A stretch of DNA of 64,000 bases from Mumia quercus (GTDB lineage: Bacteria > Actinomycetota > Actinomycetes > Propionibacteriales > Nocardioidaceae): NCBI RefSeq assembly GCF_025506335.1, contig NZ_JANZYO010000005.1, positions 62,001 to 126,000 on the forward strand. Reading direction: 5' to 3'. The position numbers and the translations under genes are program-made. Below, piece by piece: positions 36,104-44,154 of the stretch. Numbering within the stretch: the stretch's first letter is position 1; the number at the start of each line of letters is the position of its first letter. The notes under the pieces are model-generated. The model saw nothing but the letters and a program-made list of their open reading frames with translations. It searched no databases and was not told the DNA's origin.

Positions 36104-37318
36104 ATGGGGACGTCCGAGGCGAGCCGCCGCGCGGTCCTCGCGGGAGTGGTCGCGGCGCTGGTCGGGTTCACCAGCTCGTTCGCCGTCGTGCTCGCCGGCC
36201 TGCGCGCGGTCGGTGCCTCGGGGCCCGAGGCCGCGTCCGGGCTCCTCGTCCTGTGCGTCGCGCAGGCGGTCGGCATGATCGTGCTCTCGTGGCGCTACCG
36301 GATGCCGCTCACGCTGGCGTGGTCGACGCCGGGAGCGGCGATGCTCGCCGGTGCCGCCACGACCGACGGAGGCTGGCCGGCCGCCGTCGGCGCGTTCGCC
36401 GTGACCGGGCTGCTGATCGTGGCGACCGCGGCCTGGCCGGTGCTCGGCCGTCTGGTCGCCCGCATCCCGGCCCCGGTCGCGCACGCGATGCTCGCCGGGG
36501 TGCTGCTGCCGCTCTGCCTCGCACCGGTCCACGGGCTGGTCACGAGCCCGTGGATGGTCGCGCCGGTCGTGCTCACCTGGCTCGTGCTGCTGCGCGTCGC
36601 GCCGCGCTGGGCGGTCCCGGCGGCGTTCGTCGTCACGATGGCGGTGGTCGGCACCTGGCTCGCCCGGTACGGCGACGCCCTCGACGGGCCGCTCCTGCCG
36701 CACCTGGCCTGGACGACGCCGGCGCTGGAGTGGCAGGCCGTCGTGGGGATCGCGCTGCCCTTGTACGTGGTGACGATGGCCGCGCAGAACGTCCCGGGCG
36801 TGGCCGTGATGGCGTCGTACGGGTACGCCGTCCCGTGGCGCGCGACGATGGCGACGACCGGGGTCGGCACGCTCGCAGGTGCCGCGGCCGGTGGCCACGC
36901 GGTCAACCTGGCGGCGATCACCGCGGCGCTCGCCGCCGGGCCGGAGGCAGGCCCGGACCCGCGCCGGAGGTGGCTCGCCGCGCACACCGCCGGCTGGGCG
37001 TACCTCGTCATCGCCCTGCTCTCGACCGCACTCGCGACCGTCGTGGCCGCGGCGCCGTCCGGCGTCGTCGAGGCGGTCGCCGGCCTCGCGCTCGTCGGCA
37101 CGCTGGGCGCGTCGCTGCACGCGGCGCTCACCGCACCCGGCGGCCGCGAGCCCGCGGTGGTCACGTTCGTCGTCGCCGCCAGCGGGGTCACGGTGCTGGG
37201 GATCGGCGCCGCCTTCTGGGCGCTCGTCGCCGGGGTGGTGGCCCACCTCGTCCTGGCACCCCGCACCCCCGCCCCCGAGCGGGCGGCTACTTCACCGAGC
37301 CGGAGACGAGTCCGTTGA
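36104..37318 (+). CDS. benE: Benzoate/H+ symporter family transporter (BenE-like)
   Basis: 404 aa from ATG 36104, with GAGGGAGA before it. About eleven hydrophobic segments with the BenE landmarks LTLAWSTPGAAMLAGA and AAQNVPGVAVMASYGYAVPW. BenE proteins import benzoate, and related members other small aromatic or purine-like compounds, using the proton gradient. No aromatic-degradation genes are nearby, so the substrate is uncertain. Probably controlled by the divergent XRE-cupin protein. Its last 32 nt overlap the convergent sugar permease gene. Confidence 0.88.
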   Translation: MGTSEASRRAVLAGVVAALVGFTSSFAVVLAGLRAVGASGPEAASGLLVLCVAQAVGMIVLSWRYRMPLTLAWSTPGAAMLAGAATTDGGWPAAVGAFAVTGLLIVATAAWPVLGRLVARIPAPVAHAMLAGVLLPLCLAPVHGLVTSPWMVAPVVLTWLVLLRVAPRWAVPAAFVVTMAVVGTWLARYGDALDGPLLPHLAWTTPALEWQAVVGIALPLYVVTMAAQNVPGVAVMASYGYAVPWRATMATTGVGTLAGAAAGGHAVNLAAITAALAAGPEAGPDPRRRWLAAHTAGWAYLVIALLSTALATVVAAAPSGVVEAVAGLALVGTLGASLHAALTAPGGREPAVVTFVVAASGVTVLGIGAAFWALVAGVVAHLVLAPRTPAPERAATSPSRRRVR

Positions 37319-38168
37319 CGATGTAGCGCTGCAGCGCGAGGAAGACGACCATCACAGGGAGCGCGGCGAGGACGGCGCCGGCGGCGAAGATCGTCCAGTT
37401 CGTCGAGGTCTGCTCCGAGACGTAGCCGAAGAGACCGACCGCCAGCGTCTGCTGGTCCGGGTCGGTGAGGAACACGCTCGCGATCATGAACTCGCTCGTG
37501 GCGGTGATGAAGGCGAGCAGTCCCACGACCGCGAGGATCGGCGTGACGAGCCGCAGGATGATCCCGAAGAAGATCTGGACATGGCTCGCCCCGTCCAGGC
37601 GCGCCGCCTCGTCGATCGAGACCGGCACGGTGTTGAAGAACCCGTACATGAGGTACGTGTTCACCCCGAGCGCGCCGCCGAGGTAGACCATGATCAGGCC
37701 GGCGTGCGTGCCGATGCCGAGCGCGGGGAAGACGTCCCCGATCGTCGACATGAGGATGAAGATCGCGACGACGGCCAGCATCTGCGGGAACATCTGGATC
37801 AGCATCAGCGAGAGCAGACCGAAGCGGCGGCCGGTGAAGCGCATCCGGGAGAACGCGTAGGCGGCGAGCGCTCCGAGGAACACCGTGCCGACGGCCGTGA
37901 CGCCACCGACGACCAGCGTGTTGAGGAACCACTTGCCGTACGGCCGGGACGGGTCGTCGAACAGCTCGCGGTAGTTCGTCAGGTCGAAGGTGCCGAACAG
38001 GCGGCTGCTGCCGGCCAGCGTGCCGGAGGGATCGAGCGACGCCGAGAGCACGTACAGCAGCGGGAAGGCGGCGTACACGGTGACGACCAGACCGACGAGG
38101 TGGCGCCATCCGAGCGTGGTGAACCAGCGACGGAAGCTGCGACGGCGGGGAGCGGGAGCGGTGCTCAT
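37287..38168 (-). CDS. Maltose/oligosaccharide ABC transporter permease (MalG-like)
   Basis: 293 aa; ATG 38168 shares one base with the upstream permease's stop (TGATG). Six helices and the EAA loop EAARLDGASHVQIFFGIILR that docks with the ATPase. Typical CUT1 family MalG. Third gene of the operon binding protein-MalF-MalG. No MalK-type ATPase is encoded here; actinobacteria often use one shared ATPase (MsiK) for several CUT1 systems. Confidence 0.92.
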   Translation of the reverse strand: MSTAPAPRRRSFRRWFTTLGWRHLVGLVVTVYAAFPLLYVLSASLDPSGTLAGSSRLFGTFDLTNYRELFDDPSRPYGKWFLNTLVVGGVTAVGTVFLGALAAYAFSRMRFTGRRFGLLSLMLIQMFPQMLAVVAIFILMSTIGDVFPALGIGTHAGLIMVYLGGALGVNTYLMYGFFNTVPVSIDEAARLDGASHVQIFFGIILRLVTPILAVVGLLAFITATSEFMIASVFLTDPDQQTLAVGLFGYVSEQTSTNWTIFAAGAVLAALPVMVVFLALQRYIVNGLVSGSVK

Positions 38169-39796
38169 CAGTGGATGTCCTCCAGTGCCTTCGTGCGCCG
38201 GAACAGCACCGCCGAGATGACGCCGATCACGACGAAGATGATGATCGCCAACGCGCTCGCGAGCCCGTAGTCGCGTCCGGTCCCGGTTCCGAACGCCACC
38301 TTGTAGACCATCGTGATCAGCAGGTCGGTCGCTCCGACGTCGTTGGCGGTGTCGTCGAAGCGCGGGCCGCCACGGGTGAGCATGTAGATCACGTTGAAGT
38401 TGTTGAAGTTGTAGGCGAACGTCGTGATCAGCAGCGGCGCCACCGAGACCAGCAGCAGGGGCAGCTTGACCGCGCGGAACGCCTTCCACGGTGACGCGCC
38501 GTCCATGCGGGCGGCCTCGCTCATCTCGTCGGGGATCGACTGGAGCGCGCCGGTGCAGACGAGGAACATGTACGGGAACCCGAGCCAGAGGTTCACGAAA
38601 AGGACGCTGAAGCGCGCCAGCCAGGGGTCGGTGAGCCACTCGATCTGGGCACCGCCGAAGAACACCTGGTTGATGAAGCCGAACTCCGCGTTGAGCATGC
38701 CCGACCAGACGAGTCCGGAGAGGAACGCCGGGAACGCGTACGGGAGGATCAGGATGACGCGGTAGAGCTTCTTGCCGCGCATGCGGGGCACGTTGAAGAC
38801 GGTGGCCAGGAAGAGGCCGAGACCGAAGCAGAGCAGCACCGAGAGCGTCGAGAAGGCGAACGTCCACGCGATCACGGACACGAGAGAGTCGCGCAGCTGC
38901 GGCGTCTCCACCGCGCGGCGGAAGTTGTCGATCCCGACGTTGATCTGCCAGCCGGGTACGAGCGCGTCGCCGTCGGGGGAGACGAACTCACCGTTGCCCT
39001 CGTCGCGGTAGACCGTGCCGGTCGTGCTGTCGGTCACGGTGTCGGTCTCGGCGTCGTACGCGAGGTTCGAGCGGTACTCGTAGGCGCTGCTGCCGTCGGC
39101 GGTGCGCAGGCTGCCGTCGGCCGGGTCGTCGGAGACCGGGACGGCGACGGCGAGGATCTCGTCCTGGCGCTGGAGCAGCTCCTCGAACGACAGAGGGGTG
39201 TAGCCGTCGAGGCCGACGGCCTTGCCGGACCCGTCGGTCTGGGCGTCGTCGGCCGGCTCCTGCGGCTGGTCGGAGGTCCCGACCGTGACGTCGCCGTCGG
39301 GAGCGGTGAGGAGGAAGGCGAGCTCGCCGCGCCGCTCGAGCACGGAGAGCTGGTACTGCGGCGAGTCGGGGACGCGCTCCTGGCCCTTGGTGGAGATCGC
39401 GGTGATCGCGTCGTCCTTGTTCCCGAGGTGGCCGTCGCCGGCGTTGGTGAACGCGATGAAACCGGTGTAGACCATCACGAACACCTGGAAGACCAGGAGG
39501 AGGAGGACGCCGGGCGCCAGGTACTTCGCCGGCAACCCGTCGCGACGCAGGTAGATCACGTTCACGGCGACGGTGAGGACCACGCCGAGCGCCAGGACGA
39601 GCCACTCCTCCTGGGCGGCGAGCAGGAAGACGGCGTAGAGCGCGAAGGCGTCGACGACCGCGAGGACCACGATCTTGACGAGGATCCCAGCCAGGCTGTC
39701 GGTCTCACCAGGGCGGGTCAGACGCGCGCGCAGCCCGCGGCGGCGTGGTGCCGCGTCGGGGCCGTCCTCGGTCCGGGTGTCGTCGGTCAACGTCAT
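38168..39796 (-). CDS. Maltose/oligosaccharide ABC transporter permease (MalF-like) with large extracytoplasmic insert
   Basis: 542 aa, far longer than the about 300 aa usual for Gram-positive CUT1 permeases. Three N-terminal helices are followed by about 160 acidic residues (about 115-275) before PGWQINVGIDNFRRAV and the remaining helices. E. coli MalF has a comparable periplasmic P2 domain at the same place that contacts the binding protein. The EAA loop is EAARMDGASPWKAFRAVKLP. Preceded by a strong hairpin after the binding-protein gene. Confidence 0.92.
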   Translation of the reverse strand: MTLTDDTRTEDGPDAAPRRRGLRARLTRPGETDSLAGILVKIVVLAVVDAFALYAVFLLAAQEEWLVLALGVVLTVAVNVIYLRRDGLPAKYLAPGVLLLLVFQVFVMVYTGFIAFTNAGDGHLGNKDDAITAISTKGQERVPDSPQYQLSVLERRGELAFLLTAPDGDVTVGTSDQPQEPADDAQTDGSGKAVGLDGYTPLSFEELLQRQDEILAVAVPVSDDPADGSLRTADGSSAYEYRSNLAYDAETDTVTDSTTGTVYRDEGNGEFVSPDGDALVPGWQINVGIDNFRRAVETPQLRDSLVSVIAWTFAFSTLSVLLCFGLGLFLATVFNVPRMRGKKLYRVILILPYAFPAFLSGLVWSGMLNAEFGFINQVFFGGAQIEWLTDPWLARFSVLFVNLWLGFPYMFLVCTGALQSIPDEMSEAARMDGASPWKAFRAVKLPLLLVSVAPLLITTFAYNFNNFNVIYMLTRGGPRFDDTANDVGATDLLITMVYKVAFGTGTGRDYGLASALAIIIFVVIGVISAVLFRRTKALEDIH

Positions 39797-39848
39797 GGGG
39801 TGCCCTCCTCGAGAGGGTCGGATTCGGCAGCAGGGCGGTGACGGAGTG

Positions 39849-39881
39849 CCGGCCGGGGAGCGGGTGAGGCTCCCCGGCCGG
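39849..39881 (-). terminator. Intercistronic hairpin between binding-protein and permease genes
   Basis: CCGGCCGGGGAGC (39849-39861) and its perfect complement (39869-39881) give a 13-bp stem with a 7-nt loop. It lies 15 nt after the binding-protein stop and 52 nt before the MalF start. Such hairpins usually reduce readthrough or stabilise the upstream mRNA, giving more binding protein than permease. Confidence 0.75.
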
Positions 39882-39895
39882 GACGGGTTCTCGCG

Positions 39896-41152
39896 TCAGC
39901 CGGCGACCTTCGCCTGGACGCTGGTGACCATCTTCGGCCAGGCCTGCGCCGGATCGGCCTTGCCCTTGATGATGTCGAGCTCGGTCGCGCCCCAGTCGGC
40001 CCAGACCGCGTCCATCTGCGGGATCGCGGGCATGGGGGAGCCGGTCTTGCCGATCTCGCCGAACGCGGCGACGACCGGGTCGGAGGCGGCCTTCTCGAAC
40101 GACGCCTTCAGGGCCGGCGGACGACCGCCCTGGGCGAAGAGCGCGTCCTGCGCGTCCTCGGTGCTGAGGTAGTTGAGCACGAACTCGCTCGCCGCGAGCG
40201 CGTTCTTCGCCTTGGCGCTGATGAAGAAGCCGTTGACGCCGATGAACGGGCTCGCCGGCTGGTCACCGCCGGTCGGGATCGGGTCGATCGCGATCTTGAG
40301 ACCGGCCTTCTCCATGTCCGGGATGTTCCACGGGCCGGTCAGGAAGTAGGGGGACTCGCCCTTGTTGAAGGAGTCCTTGGCGATGTCGCCGGTGATGTTG
40401 GGGTTGAGCGCACCGGCCTTCGCCCATGCGGCGAGGTCCTTGGCGAACTCCACGCCGCCGGGGTTGCCCAGACCGAGCTTGCTCGGGTCGTAGTCGCCCT
40501 CGGCGTTGCGCTCGAACACCGGGACGCCGTACGACGTCTGGATGCCGTAGAGGTGGTACGGGTCGCCCTGCTTGGGGTCCAGCCCGACGAGGAACGGGAA
40601 CTTCGCCTTTCCGGCGTCCACGACCTTCTTGCCGGCAGCCACGACCTCGTCCATCGTCGCCGACGGCTCGGGGAGCAGCGCGGTGTTGCGCACCAGCGCG
40701 ACGTTCTCGATGGCGTACGGCAGGCCGTACGTCTTGCCCTCGAACGTCATGGCCTGGACGGCCGCGTCCTCGAACTGCGAGGCCTTGTCGCCGAGCTCGA
40801 GCGGAGCGACGACGCCGTTCTGGACGAACTTGCCGACCCAGTCGTGCGGCCCGACGATCAGGTCGGGGCCTTCGCCGGCGGAGACCTGCGTGATGAAGTC
40901 GTCGCGCGCGGCCTGGAAGTCCTTGATGACGAGCTTGACCTCGACACCCTTGTCCTTCTTGAAGGACGCGACGGCGTCCTCGAGTGCGGGGGCGCGCTCA
41001 GCGTCGACCCACATGGAGAGGGTCGTGGAGGCGCCCTTGTCGCCCTTGGACGTGTCGTCGTCCTCTGCCGAGCCGCCGCACGCGCTCAGCAGGAGGGCGG
41101 AGGCCGCGGCGAGCACGCCCGCGGTCAATGCGCCCCTCGAGTTCACCAGCAT
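39896..41152 (-). CDS. Maltose/oligosaccharide ABC transporter substrate-binding lipoprotein (MalE-like)
   Basis: 418 aa from ATG 41152, with AAGGGAG upstream. Lipoprotein signal peptide ending LLLSAC (Cys25), then an Asp/Lys-rich linker and a family 1 binding-protein fold (LSMWVDAERAPALEDAV; DLIVGPHDWVGKF; FLTGPWNIPDMEKAG). Binds alpha-glucosides such as maltose or maltodextrins outside the membrane, as suggested by the divergent GH13 alpha-glucosidase and LacI repressor. A LacI-type operator lies 19-32 bp upstream of the start. Confidence 0.92.
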   Translation of the reverse strand: MLVNSRGALTAGVLAAASALLLSACGGSAEDDDTSKGDKGASTTLSMWVDAERAPALEDAVASFKKDKGVEVKLVIKDFQAARDDFITQVSAGEGPDLIVGPHDWVGKFVQNGVVAPLELGDKASQFEDAAVQAMTFEGKTYGLPYAIENVALVRNTALLPEPSATMDEVVAAGKKVVDAGKAKFPFLVGLDPKQGDPYHLYGIQTSYGVPVFERNAEGDYDPSKLGLGNPGGVEFAKDLAAWAKAGALNPNITGDIAKDSFNKGESPYFLTGPWNIPDMEKAGLKIAIDPIPTGGDQPASPFIGVNGFFISAKAKNALAASEFVLNYLSTEDAQDALFAQGGRPPALKASFEKAASDPVVAAFGEIGKTGSPMPAIPQMDAVWADWGATELDIIKGKADPAQAWPKMVTSVQAKVAG

Positions 41153-41170
41153 GATGCTCCCTTCAAGGTC

Positions 41171-41184
41171 TGGAATCGCTTCCA
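41171..41184. promoter_or_regulatory. LacI-family operator upstream of the sugar transporter operon
   Basis: TGGAATCGCTTCCA, a palindrome with central CG and perfect TGGAA/TTCCA arms, of the class bound by LacI/GalR proteins. Lies 19 bp upstream of the binding-protein start. Confidence 0.75.
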
Positions 41185-41334
41185 TTTCTAAGCGACGAGT
41201 CTGACCTACGGCAAGAGCCGCAGCGAAACCGGCTCGCAACGTTTCCGTAACGGGCGCGTCTTCCGGCCGCCGAGATCGCGGGATTCCGGGGTTGTGTGGC
41301 CAATATCGAGTGGAGCGGTGCCGATGACGTGTGC

Positions 41335-41348
41335 TGTAATCGCTTCCA
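41335..41348. promoter_or_regulatory. LacI-family operator upstream of the alpha-glucosidase
   Basis: TGTAATCGCTTCCA differs from the 41171-41184 site at one position only. Lies 33 bp before the alpha-glucosidase start. The two sites are 164 bp apart, centre to centre, so looping or independent repression of both directions by the local LacI protein is plausible. Confidence 0.75.
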
Positions 41349-41380
41349 CTTTGAGGGACTCAGCCACGGAGGAGAGAGCC

Positions 41381-43099
41381 ATGACGATCGAGGTCGCCCC
41401 TCGGACCGAGGGGACCGCGCCCGACGAGCGCCCGACCGACCAGGCCCGCTGGTGGCGCGACGCGGTCGTCTACCAGGTCTACCCGCGCGCGTTCGCCGAC
41501 GCCGACGGTGACGGGACGGGCGACCTGCGGGGCATCACCGGGCGCCTGCCCGCGCTCGCCGAGCTGGGGGTGGACGCCGTCTGGCTCTCGCCGTTCTACC
41601 CCTCGCCGCAGCGCGACGGCGGCTACGACGTCAGCGACTACTGCGACGTCGACCCGATGTTCGGGACGCTCGACGACTTCGACGGCCTCGTCGCCCGGGC
41701 GCACGGGCTCGGCCTCCGGGTGATCGTGGACCTCGTCCCGAACCACGCCTCGAGCGAGCACCCGTTGTTCGCCGCCGCCCTTGCGGCGGGCCCGGGCAGC
41801 GCCGAGCGTGCCCGCTTCGTCTTCCGCGACGGCAGGGGCGAGACGGGTGAGCTCCCACCGAACAACTGGCAGTCGCACTTCGGCGGCCCGGCCTGGACGC
41901 GGGTCACCGAGTCCGACGGACGCCCCGGCCAGTGGTACCTCCACCTCTTCGACCCGACCCAGCCCGACTTCGACTGGGACAACGAGGAGGTGCTGGCGCT
42001 CTTCGACGACGTGCTCGACTTCTGGCTCGGCCGCGGGGTCGACGGCTTCCGCGTGGACGTCGCGCACGCCCTCGTCAAAGCTCCCGGCCTGCCGGACTGG
42101 GGAGGGCGGGCCGACGGGGCGAGCATCCCGGGCTTCCCTGGGGAGGACGCGCCGATGTTCGACCAGCCGGGCGTCCACCGGATCTTCGAGCGCTGGCGGG
42201 AGCGGCTCGAGTCGTGGGGTCCGGACCGGATCCTGTGCGCCGAGGCGAACGTCGCGCCGCTGAGCCGTGCCGCGAAGTGGGTCCGGCCGCGCGAGATGCA
42301 CCAGGCGTTCAACTTCCCCTACCTCCACGCGCCGTGGGACGCCTCGGCGCTCCGCGCGGTGATCGACGAGTCCCTCGCCGCCTTCGGAGGTGTCGGCGCG
42401 GCCAGCACGTGGGTCCTCTCCAACCACGACGTGGTCCGCCCCGCGACCCGCTTCGCGCTGCTGGACCGTCCCGTCGAGATGGGGCACGGCATCGCCGAGG
42501 GGACAGGACTCGACCCCGCGCTCGGGGAACGCCGTGCTCGGGCCGCGGCGCTGCTGATGCTCGCGCTGCCCGGGGCGGCGTACGTCTACCAGGGTGAGGA
42601 GCTCGGTCTGCCGGAGGTGCTCGACATCCCGGCCGACCAGCGTCGCGACCCCTACTTCCTGCGCAGTGGGGGCGCGGTCGTCGGTCGTGACGGTTGCCGC
42701 GTCCCGCTCCCGTGGGAGGCCGACGCGCCGGCGTACGGGTTCAACGCGACCGGGCAGAGCTGGCTCCCGCAGCCGCCGCAGTGGGCCTCGTACGCCCGTG
42801 ACGTGCAGCGCCAGGACCCGGCCTCGACGTTGTCCCTCTACACCGCCGCGCTGCAGCTGAGAAAGTCGCTCGGCCTGGGCGCGGGTTCGCTAGCGTGGGT
42901 CCGCACCGACGACGCGGTGCTCGGACTCGTCAACGGGGAGGTGCTCGTGCTGACCTGCTTCGCAGGAGCCCCGGTCCCGCTCGACGGCCAGGAGGTGCTG
43001 CTCGCCAGCGCGCCCGACGCGGTGGTGGACGGCCGCCTGACGGCCGACGCCACGGTCTGGGTGCGTGCCCGGCGCGCCGACGGCTCCGAGGGGGCGTGA
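41381..43099 (+). CDS. GH13 alpha-glucosidase (oligo-1,6-/maltose-cleaving)
   Basis: 572 aa from ATG 41381 with GGAGGAGAG upstream. (beta/alpha)8 amylase fold: YQVYPRAFADADGDGTGDL, then catalytic nucleophile Asp226 in FRVDVAH, acid/base Glu288 in CAEANV, and transition-state Asp350 in SNHDVVR. No signal peptide, so it hydrolyses imported maltose or isomalto-oligosaccharides in the cytoplasm. Divergent from the ABC transporter and followed after 4 nt by a LacI regulator; two matching operators lie upstream. Confidence 0.93.
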   Translation: MTIEVAPRTEGTAPDERPTDQARWWRDAVVYQVYPRAFADADGDGTGDLRGITGRLPALAELGVDAVWLSPFYPSPQRDGGYDVSDYCDVDPMFGTLDDFDGLVARAHGLGLRVIVDLVPNHASSEHPLFAAALAAGPGSAERARFVFRDGRGETGELPPNNWQSHFGGPAWTRVTESDGRPGQWYLHLFDPTQPDFDWDNEEVLALFDDVLDFWLGRGVDGFRVDVAHALVKAPGLPDWGGRADGASIPGFPGEDAPMFDQPGVHRIFERWRERLESWGPDRILCAEANVAPLSRAAKWVRPREMHQAFNFPYLHAPWDASALRAVIDESLAAFGGVGAASTWVLSNHDVVRPATRFALLDRPVEMGHGIAEGTGLDPALGERRARAAALLMLALPGAAYVYQGEELGLPEVLDIPADQRRDPYFLRSGGAVVGRDGCRVPLPWEADAPAYGFNATGQSWLPQPPQWASYARDVQRQDPASTLSLYTAALQLRKSLGLGAGSLAWVRTDDAVLGLVNGEVLVLTCFAGAPVPLDGQEVLLASAPDAVVDGRLTADATVWVRARRADGSEGA

Positions 43100-43103
43100 C
43101 GAG

Positions 43104-44144
43104 GTGTCCGTCAAGGCGGTGACGATCAAGGAGGTCGCCGAGCGTGCGGGTCTGTCCGTCGCCACCGTCTCCCGTGCGCTGAGCGGGCGCGGCCACGTGT
43201 CGACGACGGCGCGCACCCTCAGTGAGCAGGCGGCGCGCGAGCTCGGTTACGTCGCGTCGTACAACGCCGCCGGCCTGGCCTCTGGTCGCAGCAAGAACAT
43301 CGGTCTCGTCGTCCCGTGGGTCAACCGCTGGTTCTTCAGCACGATCATCGAGACCGCGTCGACCGTGCTGGCCGCCGAGGGGTACGACCTCACGCTCTAC
43401 TACCTTGGCGGCGGCAGGCGTGAGCGCGACCTCGTGTTCAGCGACTTCCTCCTCCGCAAGCGGGTCGACGGTCTGCTGGCCGTGTCGCTCGAGCTCGACG
43501 ACTCTGAGCGTGCCGACCTGCTTCGCGTGGGGACCCCTCTGGTCGGCATCGGCGGCGTCCTGCCGGGGGTCTCGACGGTGAGCATCGACGACTTCGCGAC
43601 GGCCCGGCTGGCGACCGAGCACCTCATCGCCCTCGGGCACGAGCGGATCGCCCACCTGGGGTGGGAGGGCTCGGGCGACTTCGACCTCGCGAACACCCGC
43701 CAGGGCGGCTACGCGCACGCGCTCGCCGAGGCCGGGATCGCCCTCGCTCCGGAGCTGCTCGTCCTCGGCGACTTCACGATGGCCGAGGGGTACGCCTCGG
43801 CCAAGCGGCTGCTCTCCGACCCGCGCCTGCGCCCCACGGCGATCTTCGCGGCGTCCGACGAGATGGCGATCGGTGCGATCATGGCTGCGCGCGACCTCGG
43901 TCTCGACGTGCCCCGGGACGTCTCGGTCGTGGGCATCGACGGGCACGACCTCGGTCCCGTCTTCGGGTTGACCACCGTCGACCAGCACGTACGCGCGCAG
44001 GCGACGCAGGCGGCGACGCTGCTCCTGGAGCTGGTCGACGCCGAGCCCGGCGACCGGGAGCCGGTGCAGTCGCAGCTGGAGGTGGACCTCGTCGTGCGGG
44101 GGAGCACGATGGTGCCGAACCCGGACAGACCTCCCAGCCGGTAG
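43104..44144 (+). CDS. LacI-family repressor of the alpha-glucoside regulon
   Basis: 346 aa from GTG 43104 (GTG 43119 also in frame). N-terminal HTH and hinge: TIKEVAERAGLSVATVSRAL, then a periplasmic-binding-protein-like effector domain (LATEHLIALGHERIAHLGW, PTAIFAASDEMAIGAIMAARDLG). It lies 4 nt after the alpha-glucosidase and so is cotranscribed with it. The operators at 41171 and 41335 are the expected targets; the effector is probably maltose or a derivative. Confidence 0.92.
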   Translation: MSVKAVTIKEVAERAGLSVATVSRALSGRGHVSTTARTLSEQAARELGYVASYNAAGLASGRSKNIGLVVPWVNRWFFSTIIETASTVLAAEGYDLTLYYLGGGRRERDLVFSDFLLRKRVDGLLAVSLELDDSERADLLRVGTPLVGIGGVLPGVSTVSIDDFATARLATEHLIALGHERIAHLGWEGSGDFDLANTRQGGYAHALAEAGIALAPELLVLGDFTMAEGYASAKRLLSDPRLRPTAIFAASDEMAIGAIMAARDLGLDVPRDVSVVGIDGHDLGPVFGLTTVDQHVRAQATQAATLLLELVDAEPGDREPVQSQLEVDLVVRGSTMVPNPDRPPSR

Positions 44145-44154
44145 CGTCTGGCAG

